64,000 nucleotides of DNA from Fasciolopsis buskii (lineage: Eukaryota > Platyhelminthes > Trematoda > Plagiorchiida > Fasciolidae): positions 252,012 through 316,011 of the forward strand of contig LUCM01001568.1 in NCBI GenBank assembly GCA_008360955.1, written 5' to 3'. Below, piece after piece: positions 21,321-33,823 of this stretch. The position numbers and the translations under genes are program-made. Numbering within the stretch: the first letter of the stretch is position 1; each line of letters starts with the position of its first letter. Under the pieces are notes generated by a model that ran no database searches, had not been told where the DNA came from, and worked only from the letters and a program-made list of their open reading frames with translations.

Positions 21321-24300
21321 AGCCTCAACTGCCTGGCCCTAACTGCACTGACTTTCAACTGCCTGCCTCACATTTCAGGGGACCGAAAGGTCATTGCCGA
21401 GAGAATTTCCAAGCCGAAAGAAAACCACAGATTTCCATCGCAGATTTAAAAGACCGAGCAATACACCAGCTGTTCCTTGCCAAAGGCCTTCGCTGTTGCG
21501 TTCCATTGCCCAGGACAGCTATTTATGGCTTCTTTTAGGCAAAACTCCACCGTCTTATCCGTAAAATCCCAACCTTTGCTTACCAGCGCCTCGGACCAAA
21601 CACAAGGAACGTACCCCATCTCACTAATGCCCCTTTTTCGCCCACGCCTACCTAGCCAGAAAATTCCTTCTTCCCCCTCCTGAACTACCACCGCCACTTC
21701 TTTTTCCTGTCCAAACCCACTCCCCTTATGTCTCCCTCCACACTGGTCCCCCCAGTACTTCGAATTACCCCATACTAGTATAATGAAGAAAGCTATTTGC
21801 CCTCGTTCTACTTCGCCTCCGCCTTCTTCTGTCGCATCGTTGACGTTTATCGACTGTAGATGTTCCGTTTCATTGCAGTACTGTTTTGCTGTCACCACCA
21901 GGCAAGTGCTTATTGGACCTAATCAAGCAAGCAGAATCTCTCGTGTTTGGGACAAGCACGTTCTGTTTATTCCCTTTCGTCGCGTGTCCATTTTTACGCA
22001 GACGTTTGTCTTATTTTTGACGTTCGTTCGGTTGGATTGTGACTGAGGCTTACTGCCGAGGGTATGGTTGCTGTGTATGCAATTTATATTTCATGAGTGG
22101 TGCCATGGAATTTGCAAAAGAATATTGGTATTTCTTGGGTTTCGCATCAAGTTGGACCCCCGTTTGTTCTGAAGTTTTGAAGCCTTATTCAGAAGGCAAA
22201 AAATGTACACAGTGGAAGAAACGAGCCGCGCCGCTCACCGTGCGTCTGGTCGTTATATGCACCCTAACGTGGTGCAACGATCGGCTGACATTGTGCGGAG
22301 AACCGACAACCGACAATCAACAATTTACGCTGCCCACTAACCCAATTTATCCGTCACTTAGTTTTTCTACATGGTGCTTTTTGAGAGCCTCCAGTGTGGT
22401 AGTGCCGTCGATCTCTATGTGACTGCCTGTTTATGCACAAATGAATCTGTATTTTGAGGCTCGTGCATTGATCACAAACTTGTGGTTAATATTTTGTGCC
22501 ATTTCGTGACTGTTTATTTCAGAACGGTGGGTGCTTGCAACTCAATTTTGTTTTGACTTGGGATTCCCATCAGTTTGTCTACGGGTTGCTGGTATACTGG
22601 GTATCGAAAGCTACCACCCTTTGCTTTTGCCTTCTTGCTTTTCTTATACTATTTTTCAACGGCATTTGCAGCCGGTTTTGCCTGACAGTGCGCAACGATC
22701 CGGCCAAGCCTCTTACTGCTGACAGGCTCTTGATTGACCTCATCGAATTTCCACATAGTTTCTATCCCTTTCTGCTTCCCACTGAGTCCGAATGCCCTAG
22801 CCAAGAATTCTAATTTTATCCGTCACTGCGAACTTCTTGCAGCGTTTGTTGGGGGCCAGTAGTCCATGCATAATCAGTTGCATGCCGAATACAGTCTGGT
22901 ATTCCTTGCTTATTGGTTCTCCCAACTCAATGCACCCTGTGCCTTTCAGAGCCGTTGTTATCACCTAGTCGGGGACCGAAGATGCTTGGTCGAATCTCCT
23001 TTGGGCCGTTTGGGCAGTATGTTAAACCATTAACCGCGTGCAAGAACTCCAGTGGTTCATAACAAAGTGTCTTCCTGCCCCGCTTTACAAGACCACTCGG
23101 TCTCAGGGGCGCAAAAATTCCCGGTGTGGGAGTTTATTGACAGCCCTCACAACCGCACTGGGAAAATTAAGAAGTTGTTTATCCTCCCCCGGCGCAGATC
23201 CCGGGCTTTGGTCAATAAATGCATTTGGGATCCCGAAGGCTCCGGTTACATTGGTGATTTCCGGGAATTTTATGTTTGGTGTATCCGGCTTGTGGGCTTC
23301 GTGCTGGTAGCACTTTCCAGTTACTAGTATCAATGCCTCACATCCTGTTAGTCAGTCCCCTCCATCTCCCATGGAGATGGATTATTCTCGGGCCATTAGT
23401 TCATTGTTTACCTCCCCAGGATGCAATTAGGTACCAGTGACACTTTCTAGGTCTGCCTGCAGAGTGGTGAATTGTAACCCTGGGTGTCTGTTTCCCACAT
23501 TCGAAGCTTTTGTTTGGCCTATTCTCATTGCTACCTCCTGCGGACAAGTTGATCACTCAACGGATTGGTACGTCGAATGCTTGGATACTTTTCCCGGTGC
23601 CCTCGTCCGTTATTTGCAAAGTAGTTGAAAAAACTACAACCACGTCGGCGCTCAAAATATTTTCTTTCTGCTTCCCGCGGTGCATGGCAGTCACGTGTGT
23701 TCGTTCCAGACTTGGTCGCCAAATTTGCGTTCATTCATTACGTTTGCCCAAAGGTCCACTGCCCGGGGGTGGATTTTGGTTGACGTCAATTCCCCAGCTT
23801 GCGGACTGTTAATTTGGACTTCGCCGGCACGCTGCAGTGAATCCTGTGGGTCCTCCTTTTATCTTTTCAGAGCTGATTCTGCAGGTGAGAATATCGTCCA
23901 GTTTCATTATAATCTCTTCCCTAGTGATCGCACATTTGCATGTCCCAAGGATTTTTGCGAGCTAAACTGCCTGTTACTCTTGATAGGGGCTCGTGTGATC
24001 CTTTTGCACACTGGAAATTTTAGCTTAGGCTGGCATATAAGCGTTTTATTTGAAATATATTCTTTCTGAAACGGACACAAAAAGTGGGAGCGTTTGTTGC
24101 ATATGTCATGGCATCTTTGTTCCCAAACTGCTTTTGGGGCCGCTAGATTTTTCTGGTTCCTTTTCTTGCCCAGGGCTTCGCTCTGAAAACTTAGGATATG
24201 GTATTCACCCATTTGGTTTATCTATTGATCGTAAGCAGTCCTCAGACAACTAAACTGGAAAGGAAACTCCATAGCCTCTCTGTAACTAGATCCTAACTCT

Positions 24301-24590
24301 GGTCGAGAACACTGTCCGTTAAAATTCAGGAGAACAGGTAGCCACGTATATTCGTGTATGTAGATTCATGGTTCTGCCAGACTTCTTCGTTTGTCAGCGT
24401 GCCATTCCCGATTCGTTCATTTCAATTTAACATTAACAGGCCGACAATTTGGCCGCCAGCGAATCCATACTTCAGATTGATATTTTGTCTGTCAGTATTC
24501 CTAAATTCCGACATCATTCAAGTTATTCTTTTTCTGAAAGATAAAGTATCGGTCGCAAAACCAAATCAAGCAGATACGTTTTATGCATAC
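21320..24590. other. Unassigned region with long anonymous frames
   Basis: No recognisable domains. The longest frame is on the minus strand at 21446-21898 (150 codons, rich in Gly, Glu and Trp, ending AFGKEQLVYCSVF). Plus-strand frames at 22039-22422 and 23680-24069 are Cys/Ser/Phe-rich and look like chance translations of pyrimidine-rich DNA. The first part (21.3-22.0 kb) directly follows a LINE ORF1 and may be its linker or early ORF2 in decayed form. No splice-flanked exon was found. Confidence 0.35.
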
Positions 24591-24599
24591 AGCCAGAAC

Positions 24600-25110
24600 T
24601 TACCGTTCAAACTCTAGGTGTGCCGCATCCCACCAATCATATTGAAGTTGTTTAAACCCATCAACGTCATTGCTTTCGACATTTTCTGCTGTCGGTTTCA
24701 CAGTGGAGCCAACCCATTGGTGAAGAACCTAGTTTTCACAGCATGCCTTGTTTGGTCGCGCTGCGGTGGTGAGACACAACCTTTAGTGTCCCGTTCTGGC
24801 TTGGAAAGAATATTTCTTCACGTGTTTTCCTGTAAGAACCTTCATGTTTTGAACGTCTGAATTAGGCCACCGCGCGTAAACTGGCGTCTAAGAGAGAAAC
24901 CTTCAAGTTTGTGGAATCTAGTCACAACTCTGGCCGCCCTGGCTAACATCCCTCTTGGTGGCCAGCTTCTCTGAGTTTTCCAGGAAATCTTTACCATTTT
25001 CTGGTATGGCACCAGTACTCGAACATAATACTCCAGTCGCGGTCCATACATGGTCGAGGGTAGTGTGCCAAACACCGGATGTTTTGTAGTTCATGGTTGA
25101 CCTGAGCTGC
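24600..25110 (-). mobile_element. CR1-like LINE C-terminal fragment
   Basis: Minus-strand LINE 3' part. The open frame 24842-25075 reads YGPRLEYYVRVLVPYQKM, then after a disturbed segment RAARVVTRFHKLEGFSL and GGLIQTFKT. These match the CR1-type C-terminal pattern 'RP.LEY...W.PY..KD...LE..QRR.T', 'GL....Y..RL' and 'RGDLI..FKI'. Further down, in shifted frames, comes TRFFTNGLAPLWN, corresponding to 'FF..R....WN.LP'. The aromatic and charged pattern is clear but degraded. RT core motifs are not legible upstream. Confidence 0.6.
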
Positions 25111-27370
25111 GCTTACTCACTGCTTAACTGGACGGAAACTGTTCATACCAATCAGAACCACTTCATTGGCTCCGAAAGCATCCATGATATCTGCCGTTTT
25201 CCCTTCCGTGCTAGTGGACAGAATTCAGCCTTCGATACTTGAAAAGGATCGATGGAAAGTCTTAATTATGTCATCATGCTTCGATTGATTCGATGTCCCC
25301 CTTTGATTCCACAACTGCTACTTTAACATCATCAGGAAAAATATAGCGTGGATTGCAATTGCTCTTAGCTAAGAGGGTAGATCCTGGTTCATATCTTTGA
25401 CAGCATGCCGACCAGGGTCCGTCGTTTGGGGGCCGACCCAAACGCCATGCCTTCTTTCCTGTGAAAAATGTTTACTCATATGTTAACCTTCCCTAATACC
25501 CCCGGTAGTTTTGCTTCATGAACCAAAATATTGCGGCTAACTAGCTTAACTTCCCCTAGCGGACTTCGATCTGGTAACCCCAGCCTCGGTGGTTCTTTAG
25601 GTAATCCGCAGAAACAAGAAATTCGTCAGGTAAGTTAGACTCATCGACCCATAGTTTTACGGTCCGCTTCTAGTTCCACTTTTTGACCTGCTCCCTAATG
25701 TCGAAATCGTCCCTTGTCCTTGAGCTTTCTGCTCTCAAATAGAAGCATAACAGACTGCGTGACAAGGGCTAAAGGTAGGTATTCCAATAACCCAAAGATT
25801 GCTGAGTGTATCCCACCCCCTTGTCATAAAGAGTTTCGGATTTTTCGAGATATGCGCAGTTTCCAGGGTCCCTAGGTTGATGCGAGTTTCACTTCGTGAG
25901 CAGAAACCACCCCTGAATGTATCCGACAAGACATCTGCTCTTTAGGATTTGGTCAGAGCTAAGTTCCCGTCTGTTCGTTTTGTGCGGTAAGGCAGTCTTC
26001 GACAATTATCTGAGACTGTTCATGTGCGCAGTATGCTTTGGTACGTTATTTTTTGGCTTTTTCCTAGGTTGCAGTCAAAAGAGCACTGTTCAGTTCATTT
26101 CAGTTCAATTCAGTTGGCATAGTGCAGAACTGATCCCAATAACCCAAAATAGTCAGGACGTCGTACGGCCGTATGATCAGAAATTGACACCTATATGACC
26201 GGATTTTATCTTCGTGGCACCTCTGAAATTCAAGAGACCTTCCTCCCGTTGCAAAGCAGCGGTAAGTGAAGAAAAACGGATCCTACCCCAGTTGAATGAT
26301 CAATTAATCCTCAGGACCTGCAAACTGCCGAGTACAACACAGCCCTTGAATAAATAAACAAACTAATCTCATCCTACTTACGAAGTAATTCTACCCTAAA
26401 AGTCCTAATAGCATTTTTCTTGATGGTTCCTCCAGACATTGTTCCATCCATTTACCACCCTGCCACTGAAGGGGCGCGCTGTAGCTGCCAGGTGACAGCG
26501 AAGCCGTAGCAAAATCTTTTCGTTTCCCTGGTTCTGGGGTTGAGACGTTCGTAGAGGAAGGCCTCGAGAAGAGTTCTCTCAGATATCTAACTGTCCAGCG
26601 TTACGATAGCCTGCAAAATATGTTCACGGGCCAGTCAGCTTAAAAGGTAGCTTCCCGAGCGGTCTAGATGAATGTTTCTTGGTCGCGGTGCTGTAACAAA
26701 ATGGTCAGGGCTTCATAGCTCTGACGGACCCTGAAACTGAATTTGCCTTCCAGTCAGGAACTAGGCGATCCCACTAAGGTCAGGTCTCTGCTCTAATTAT
26801 TCACTCTTGAGAATCAACTGGAGTTTTTTAATGATGACCGCATCCACCTCAAACTCTACTAATGCCACTATAGGAATGGTGTTATTGAAGTTTGGGTGTC
26901 TGCAACCCAGGAATTTCAACTATTCATTGAGACAGCTTTTCCTGGATGACATGGTCCGGGATCCCGAAAAAACTTGTGTTGCCCTAACATATCACACTGG
27001 AGTTCATCTAAGGCCTCCTCAATCTCATTTACCTCGAATGCATCAAGATTTGGAAGTGTCTTCCGAACACTTGAGGCCGCATTCCATGATTAGGCATAGC
27101 GACTGATTAACCTGACGGCTTGATACTAAGTGAAAGATCCACAAAGTTCATTTGCAGAAATTGAAATTGGGAATCCTAGTTTATAAACTTGGGTATTATC
27201 TGAACCCACGGGAACGAGCTGACTGCTTCTGTTGACTGCTATTAAAAGTACGGGAAAACCTTATGGTAATAATTGTCAATGGGAGCACGCTGACGTGATT
27301 GAGGGGAGCTGCTATGAAGAGAAAGCTTGGGAAAATAATCGGGGGGGATATGTCCCTTTTCAATTCAATG
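25110..27370. other. No recognisable gene
   Basis: Unassigned. It lies upstream of the minus-strand LINE fragment and could contain its decayed RT, but I cannot read RT motifs. A plus-strand frame at 26807-27106 (99 codons, Met/Thr/Ser-rich start) has no family signature. Confidence 0.4.
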
Positions 27371-27375
27371 AAAAT

Positions 27376-27579
27376 TTAGAGTAGCACATTGAAGTTGAGC
27401 AACCAAGAAACCGTCTGACGCGTGGTCGTTCTGCCCACCGCTAAAAATTTGGCCGAAAAATCACAAACTGTGAGCAGTTTTGCAGAAACTGACCTGAGAG
27501 CCTTGACTATGAGGTGAATGAAATGGGCGGTGCACTGACCATGGAGATATTCACTACCGGCAGTGAACAAACATTCCAA
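27376..27579 (-). pseudogene. Possible hAT-family transposase fragment
   Basis: A 67-codon minus-strand frame contains QCTAHFIHLIVKALRSVSAK, which resembles the hAT transposase segment 'C.AH.L.L.V...L......' that includes the conserved C..H. The following SAKLLTVCDFSAKFL fits the helical region after it. No catalytic DDE residues or C-terminal dimerisation motif could be found around it. The call rests on this one motif and is weak. It could equally be a chance match. Confidence 0.25.
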
Positions 27580-27599
27580 CGAATACGTTGACTAATGGT

Positions 27600-30500
27600 C
27601 GAACCCAATACACTCGTTTTCGTTGAAGTTTACACTAGTCCAAATTTGTAAACAAAAATTTGAAGGTAGCCACTTGCAGAAATTTATCAAATTCAGTGCC
27701 TAATCGTTTGGGCGGATGGTTTCCGTTTGTGTTTAATTCGCAATTACTATTTCGCTAACGATTAAAGAATATCTCGCTTGATCATACAGTCAACATTTTG
27801 CCCATGGATACTTCCAAGGAACTTTACCTTTTCGAGCTTTTCGAAGGGATGATGCAGTATGCTTTTAGAAATGTAAAGGGATCTCACGAAAAGTATTTTT
27901 GGATTCCAGTGTCAATTGCTTGTGCCCCTGAATTTCCTAAACCTTTTAAATGATCCTTTAAGAAATATACATTTACCCCATTAATACTAAGGAACGTGCA
28001 TATACTATAGAGCTCACAATTTCGTGGGAAACCGGACCTGGCTTCAGGTATTCCTGCACCAGCAAATGGAACTGGTTTTCGGTGACTTCCATCATGACTA
28101 CCCTGCTTATACTCAGAGATCCATGTTCGGTTGATTATGTCAGCACAGTGGCGACTTATAACATCCAGTCGCAGGATATCTGAAAATGATCAGGCGGCAA
28201 TGTGTCATTAAAACGACAATTGCAAATAATTTTCAACGAACAGTTTATGACGCATGTAAATAAGCATGCACAAGAGTGGTTAATAAGATGCATATCAAAG
28301 GAATACGCAGATTCCCATACCTTAAATGGAAGTGTTTACGCTCTTGGGGACTTAATGGTCGGTGAGATTTTGGACTTCCACGCTGACAATAATATGCATT
28401 TTTCGCGATATTCGCCAGGCATGCCCATTGCAAGATCAGGCGTGTGCAGATATGCCAAGTGAGACATGGGGTCACCTGCGCAATCTCTTCGATTCTTCGA
28501 GAGGTAAACCTTGAAAGGATCAACGTCAGCAATGTAAGACCCATGGCGGGACTGTGCGAGTCAAAAATCAAGGTGAAGTAAAGCAGTGAAACGACGATAC
28601 CGAACTTCTTCGAGCTAACTGCTAGTCATGGACTGCTAGACTTTGCTTTTAATGCATGAGACGTGCGAAGAGCTAGGACAACACTTAACTAGAGGCCAGT
28701 GGAAAATGTTGAGATATGCCAGGAAACCCTGAAATTCAAAAGGACAATGCAATGGACAGGAAAGTTAATCGGTAATGAAAAGTGGAATGTAAAAATGACA
28801 CCTCAATGAAAATTCGTAAAGGAAAGGTTGGACTTCATGTGAGGTGAATAAATAGACTTGCCCGACTAAAACAATAGATCTGTATGATGTCGGCGATGAA
28901 GGAGGATGATGACAGCCAGGGTTCTGCCGGACTGCTTAAAGACTGAATTATTTTGACGCCTTGTCCGGGCAGATGCAGTCCAAAAGAACGATTGTGCTCA
29001 TATGCTCCCGGCGGCAAAGAGGATGAAAAGGGAGCAGTAGATAAAATAAAAGGTTCGTTAAAAATGAAACCGTATTTATGAACGTTAGCCAAGATTTTCC
29101 CCGTTCCTTAACATTTGATGTTGGGATCTGGTCTTCTGGCGACATATGGGCCGTTAATTTAAAAGCGAAATTGGGAAGGCAATAACCGTATAAAATTTGC
29201 TAAACATGCACGATCCTTACAATCCAACTGAAAGAGCCTATGAATCCGGCCTAGGGTACTGAGTGAATGCAACGCTGAAAGTCTTATCTCAACCCACTCA
29301 ACGAGGTCTAGCCAGTTTTATTCCTAGTAGTTTCCACAAGTATAAATCACTGTAGATATAGACAGAAAAACTCCGTCAATGAAACAAGCCAGTGAAATTT
29401 TCACCTGACTTTCTATTTCGTTTGGTGCGTATGTGGGAAAGCATATAAAAAGACACTCATAGCACATTCTCACTTACTCCCAAATTTATATTAAATGTCC
29501 CAATCTAAACCCTTACTTATTCATGAACTTGACAATTAGACCTTTCCAAAGGAGAAGTTCGGCATTACCTGATAACTCATTGTACGTAACATTCATCACT
29601 TCTCGTTCTTTGATTCGCACACACCATGATCTTCAGCTGGAATACCTCCAGACTGCCATCTTCATCGCCTTTTCCGTTCCACTCGCGCGCATTTGCACTG
29701 GTGTCTCGCTGAGGTTTTACCTTCCAATCTCCGGCCCCATCCCTGCACTTTTCAACACACTGTGATAGCAAGCTCACCCAGGGTTCAGGTCAACTATCCC
29801 AGGACGGACAACTACGACCCGCCCCATGGCCGCGATGAAGCTTCCGTTGCTTCTTATCCACATGAATCACCAACGTAGATTGATGACCCTGTCGCAAGTC
29901 TGTCAATATATCGAGGCCAATTAATGTGATCCACAAGGCCTGTAACTCTTTCAGCGGACACGTCCTCGCAGTTGCAGAGGTTTAATGCTGGAGCTACCCG
30001 CCCGTGGCTAACAGGCCCGCCACGTTGACATCCAAACGCCACGAACTCACCCACACGTAGATCCCTGTTTCAGATGCCGTTACCATCGTCTACCGCAAAC
30101 ATAATCCGCAAGTCTACCCTCTGCATCTGCGGTTATCACCACACCAGCAATTGCTGGCAGCTAAGCCTCCAAACGCAAACAAAGGAGCGAAGAAACCCGT
30201 TTTTGTTCCACACTGGCTTACCAGCTTCACATATATTATTCATCGCATAACATATCAATCCTCACTCCTCAATACCGACGAAGTTTCCCTTCTTCATGTC
30301 TTTGAACAATGATTAGCAAGTGTTCTTCGTCCCTCCGCATTTTCAAAGGGCTTTTGACTACTTTCTTGGCTCCAGGATCCATGGTAAGATGACCGATGTA
30401 CTTTTTCATATCCGTCATAATACAGATTACCTGTAGGCCATCAATACTCTTCCCGCCAGCTTTTTTGTTCCGTTGACTGGTTTTCACCTTGCACTCAAGG

Positions 30501-30640
30501 TTCATGGAGACTTTCTTCATGACAATTTACCATTCATGTCCATTTTATAGACCCGTTAAATCCGAACACTGTAGACACTTCCACGCCCGCCACCATTGCC
30601 CAGTTGAACTCTGCAACTTCGATACGCATCCTTGGTGCGC
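27600..30640. other. No recognisable gene
   Basis: Unassigned. An 86-codon plus-strand frame at 28202-28462 (MSLKRQLQIIFNEQF start) looks protein-like in composition, but I recognise nothing and see no clear splice sites. A basic minus-strand frame at 30269-30520 (KKVSMNLECKVKTSQRNKKA) is also unassigned. Confidence 0.35.
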
Positions 30641-30649
30641 ATAAACACC

Positions 30650-30825
30650 GTGCTTCTCTTGATATGCTAGTATGACTATTTCTTCTCATTTTGTACCCAA
30701 ATGTTTACTTGCTTGTTCAATGTGACTTGCTACACCCCTGTAAAATTTAATCATGGAACTAAGCGTGCCTCTCGAAGCTTTTGAGACATATACGAATATT
30801 ACTATTATTATTATTAGTTACACAT
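30650..30825 (+). mobile_element. LINE 3' tail ending in (ATT)n
   Basis: Plus-strand 3' end of a LINE subfamily shared with about 36.70-36.83 and 50.12-50.20 kb. The common pattern is CCTGTAAAATTTAATCATG, then 'gtgcctctcg', then 'gaatattactattattatta'. The ATT repeat at about 30,806-30,821 is the terminal microsatellite. No coding sequence remains. The family is inferred, since the tail is not joined to an identifiable ORF here. Confidence 0.45.
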
Positions 30826-31035
30826 GCCCCTTCGATATTTGCAGCAGTGTAACTTTTAAGGACTTGATGACCCGTCAGCATGTGAATATCCAAGGCGGCC
30901 AGTGGCGGAACATGCCTCGTCTTTATGTTGAACGGAAGTGGCGTTCGAGCGTCACTCCCGCCCCATGGCATCACGTAGAAACTGTGTAACTGAGGTATAA
31001 CCTAGTCTCGCGGCCATCAGCAACAACACCTGTAT

Positions 31036-31454
31036 TCAGGAAAAAATTCACCATGTGATATCATCGCTCAACACACCATAAAGAAACCGTGGAAGCACTG
31101 TACAGCTGTTTCATCCAGCTTGTTAGGAATCATGAGCAGCGCATACCCACCGGGCCCGAACGGGCACGCGAACCCGAGACGAACGATTCTGAGTCGAACG
31201 CCCTAGCCATTACGCTACCGGGCAGACTCTGATCGGTTTGCTCAACTTCACCGCATGATGATGTCGTACCTATCCGCCACTGATTTGGACGGCCATGGGC
31301 CGCTAGCACACAACACTCAATCCCTACTGATAGATGACTAATCTGCAGGTAGCCTTAGTACGACGAAGGCTTTAGATAGGACCCACAGTGCTTCCATGGT
31401 TTCTTTATGGTGAGTTGAGCGATGATATCACATGGTGAATTATTTCATGAAAAT
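31036..31454. mobile_element. Palindromic non-autonomous element with tRNA-like core
   Basis: About 415 bp. The left arm (31036-31101) and right arm (31386-31450) are near-perfect inverted repeats. Both contain AATTCACCATGTGATATCAT and continue through 'accataaagaaacc' to 'tggaagcactgt', with about 5 mismatches in about 65 bp. The 8-mer ACCTGTAT flanks the element at 31028-31035 and 31455-31462, a candidate target-site duplication, with four extra bases on the right. The interior holds a tRNA-like unit on the minus strand. This looks like a MITE carrying a Pol III-type core, or a fold-back SINE. Confidence 0.65.
31150..31224 (-). other. tRNA-like sequence inside the palindromic element
   Basis: On the minus strand the sequence starts GCCCGGTAGCGTAATGG, in which TAGCGTAATGG fits a Pol III box A. 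It later contains GGTTCGCGTGCC, close to a box B. A GCCCG/CGGGC acceptor-like pairing closes it. The anticodon-arm region GACTCAGAATC would present loop CTCAGAA (anticodon CAG if real), but its stem has mismatches, so it is not a sound tRNA gene. tRNA-derived SINE heads look like this. Confidence 0.5.
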
Positions 31455-31464
31455 ACCTGTATCG

Positions 31465-33590
31465 TCTGAAGTTCCTGTTGGCTGTCGAGTAGAAAACGTG
31501 GTTATGGCTGGGCCCGGAATAAAGCCAGTGGGGGAGAGAGGAAGCAGTCTGGAATTGGTACCAGCTGTTTTTCGGTGAGTGAATGAGGTAAAAGTTTGAC
31601 CAAGTATGTTAAAGCTGGCAGGAAGTAAAGCGGCGCGGGAAAATGACGACAATAAGTTGCCTATGAGCGTTTTGGGATAGGGCGGGCGGTTCTTTAATAG
31701 AATAAAGGACGAAGGCAGTTAGCGACCGGGATTTATGGTGCAAAAAAGCTGAGTGCTTAGGGTGTATGGAATGCATGATCCAGTCAGTACTTGATTGTAC
31801 GTCGCCTATTAGTAAAGTCCTACTCAACCAACTGTTGCCGTCATTGCAGGTATCAGATGCATTGGTCTGCTTGAGTGGCTAGCACACGGGTTAAAGTATG
31901 AAAGTGGTTCTTTGCGACGATTATGGACTTAGCCCTATTTACAGGCCCACTGCACATGCAACGGCGGGGGTTCAGTTATGAGCCACCATCAATGCTGCTG
32001 CTTCTGACTGATGGGAAAAAAGTACATGAATTGAACTGAGTTACAAAATATACATTGGGCCTTACTTCAGGGCAGGATTAGCCGCGGAGGGTTAAAGTGG
32101 GTGTGAGGGGAGAAACGTTATAAATCTGCGATCATTGCTCCGGACCTAAAACGAGTGGTAGCAGACTGTCACCGGGTAGAGTTTGTGAAGATGGGTAACT
32201 AAATAAGCAAGAGGATGCATCAACTGTATTAAACTTTCGGCATGCATGACGGGTATGCTTTAAGAGGACATTGACAGGTTGAAGATTAGAGGACTGATGT
32301 ATTTTGAGCATGGGTGGATGGCCAGATGTGCCACTATCACGGATCGCCTAACACCTAGAATCAAATGCACATCTACCGAAGAAAGCATCGTGAGATTTCC
32401 TTTCTTGTAGGGCCAGGTCTTAGCTAATGACATGCATATCCGATTTTGAAGTTGGACAATTTCTTCAGAGCCCAAAATGATCCCTGTTGCTAGAATAAAC
32501 TCATCCTGACAGACCATTGTGCTCCTTCTAAAAAGGAGAAAAGATTGAACCGGTATAGGTAGTTTTCCTAGATTTCAAACTGACCTTGACTTTCAGCGTG
32601 ATATTTTTCATTATTAGATTTGGTGTTTTTCACCACATGTGCTTGCATGTACCAAAAAACAAACTTTGGGACAAGCGGAAACACAAGGGATGGTAGATTA
32701 TGCTGTTGGGCATAGGGCTGTTTGTATGATGCGGGAACTCGCGTTGCCGTGACTCACCTTTTTTAACAAATGGCAGGTAGGGTTTGCCAGCGGATAAGTA
32801 GATCAATCCGTCTGTGCCATATGGGCAGTTTTTTCAGATGGTAGATTGGATATCCAGAGAAAACAGATTTGACCAGATTTGAGTAGGCAATTGAGTCGGA
32901 GTCAGGAGGGAAAGGTGCGGAGAGTATTTAGGTATTAAAAGTTCGCGACGAAAGAAACGGGTCCCGATAGTACCCGGCACAAACCATGCATTTATTCTCT
33001 TATCAGAGTAAGAAAACAGTGGGGGAGAATTCGAGAGAGAAACAAGGATTGAAAGACTAGAATGAAGAGGAATTTATTGCAGCCGGACTTGCGATGGAAC
33101 CAGGTAACCTTCACGGGCATTATTGTCATTTTGTGCCATTGAAATTGATCAAGGTTACAAAGTGCCTATGAAATGATTAAGAGAAAACTGAAACAAGCCG
33201 CGGCCTCCAGGAAATATGAGTCGTGCAAATTAATGGGGGTTGGTGAGGTCAACAGTCTCCGGCATTTGTTGTTGAACGAGGTGGTCGACGGTTATAAGAG
33301 AGAAAGAATCTAAGTCACTGAATTCTAAAGGAATGAAATTTTAATAATAAAAGTGTTGTTCTGATAACTGCTGTTGGTATGCCGCTTGTATTACTTGCTC
33401 AGACATTCGAATGGAGTTTGGCTTTTAAACTGGGGAGCTGAAATGCAAATACCATCGGTGGCGATAATGTTGGAGTATGCTGTCTTACGCCGAGGTCGCC
33501 GAAATTGTAAATCAAATATTGTAAATATTCATGTAAGATAGGATCTGATGAAATATCTGTCGGTCGCATTGCAAATGCAGGGTAGGTGAG
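31465..33590. other. No recognisable gene
   Basis: Purine-rich, unassigned sequence. Only short frames without motifs are present, for example the minus-strand frames 31440-31652 and 31609-31827. No repeats or splice-flanked exons stood out. Confidence 0.4.
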
Positions 33591-33823
33591 CTCAGTAGTC
33601 ATTCCATCTCACTGTCCAATTTCTCAGAACATTTAGAAACAATAATCTTGCGATATTATCCAGATAACAGAAACTTGGTTGAACGAACGGTCTGTTTCTT
33701 TGTCAGGTTACGGGAAGTACCAGACCGATAGATCAAATCTATGTGAACGTGGTGACCTTGACAAAGTGAATCAGACAATAAGCTTCTCTTTCCCATCATT
33801 TGCTGCTTGACCCTACTACTGAC

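Noticed and set aside
22039..24260. A cluster of plus-strand genes at 22-24 kb
   Set aside because: The frames overlap in different phases, are biased to Phe/Ser/Cys by pyrimidine-rich DNA, lack domains and lack consistent splice signals.
31150..31224. A functional tRNA gene
   Set aside because: Box A and box B-like sequences and an acceptor-like pairing are present, but the anticodon stem is mismatched and the unit lies inside inverted repeats. A SINE-like relic fits better.
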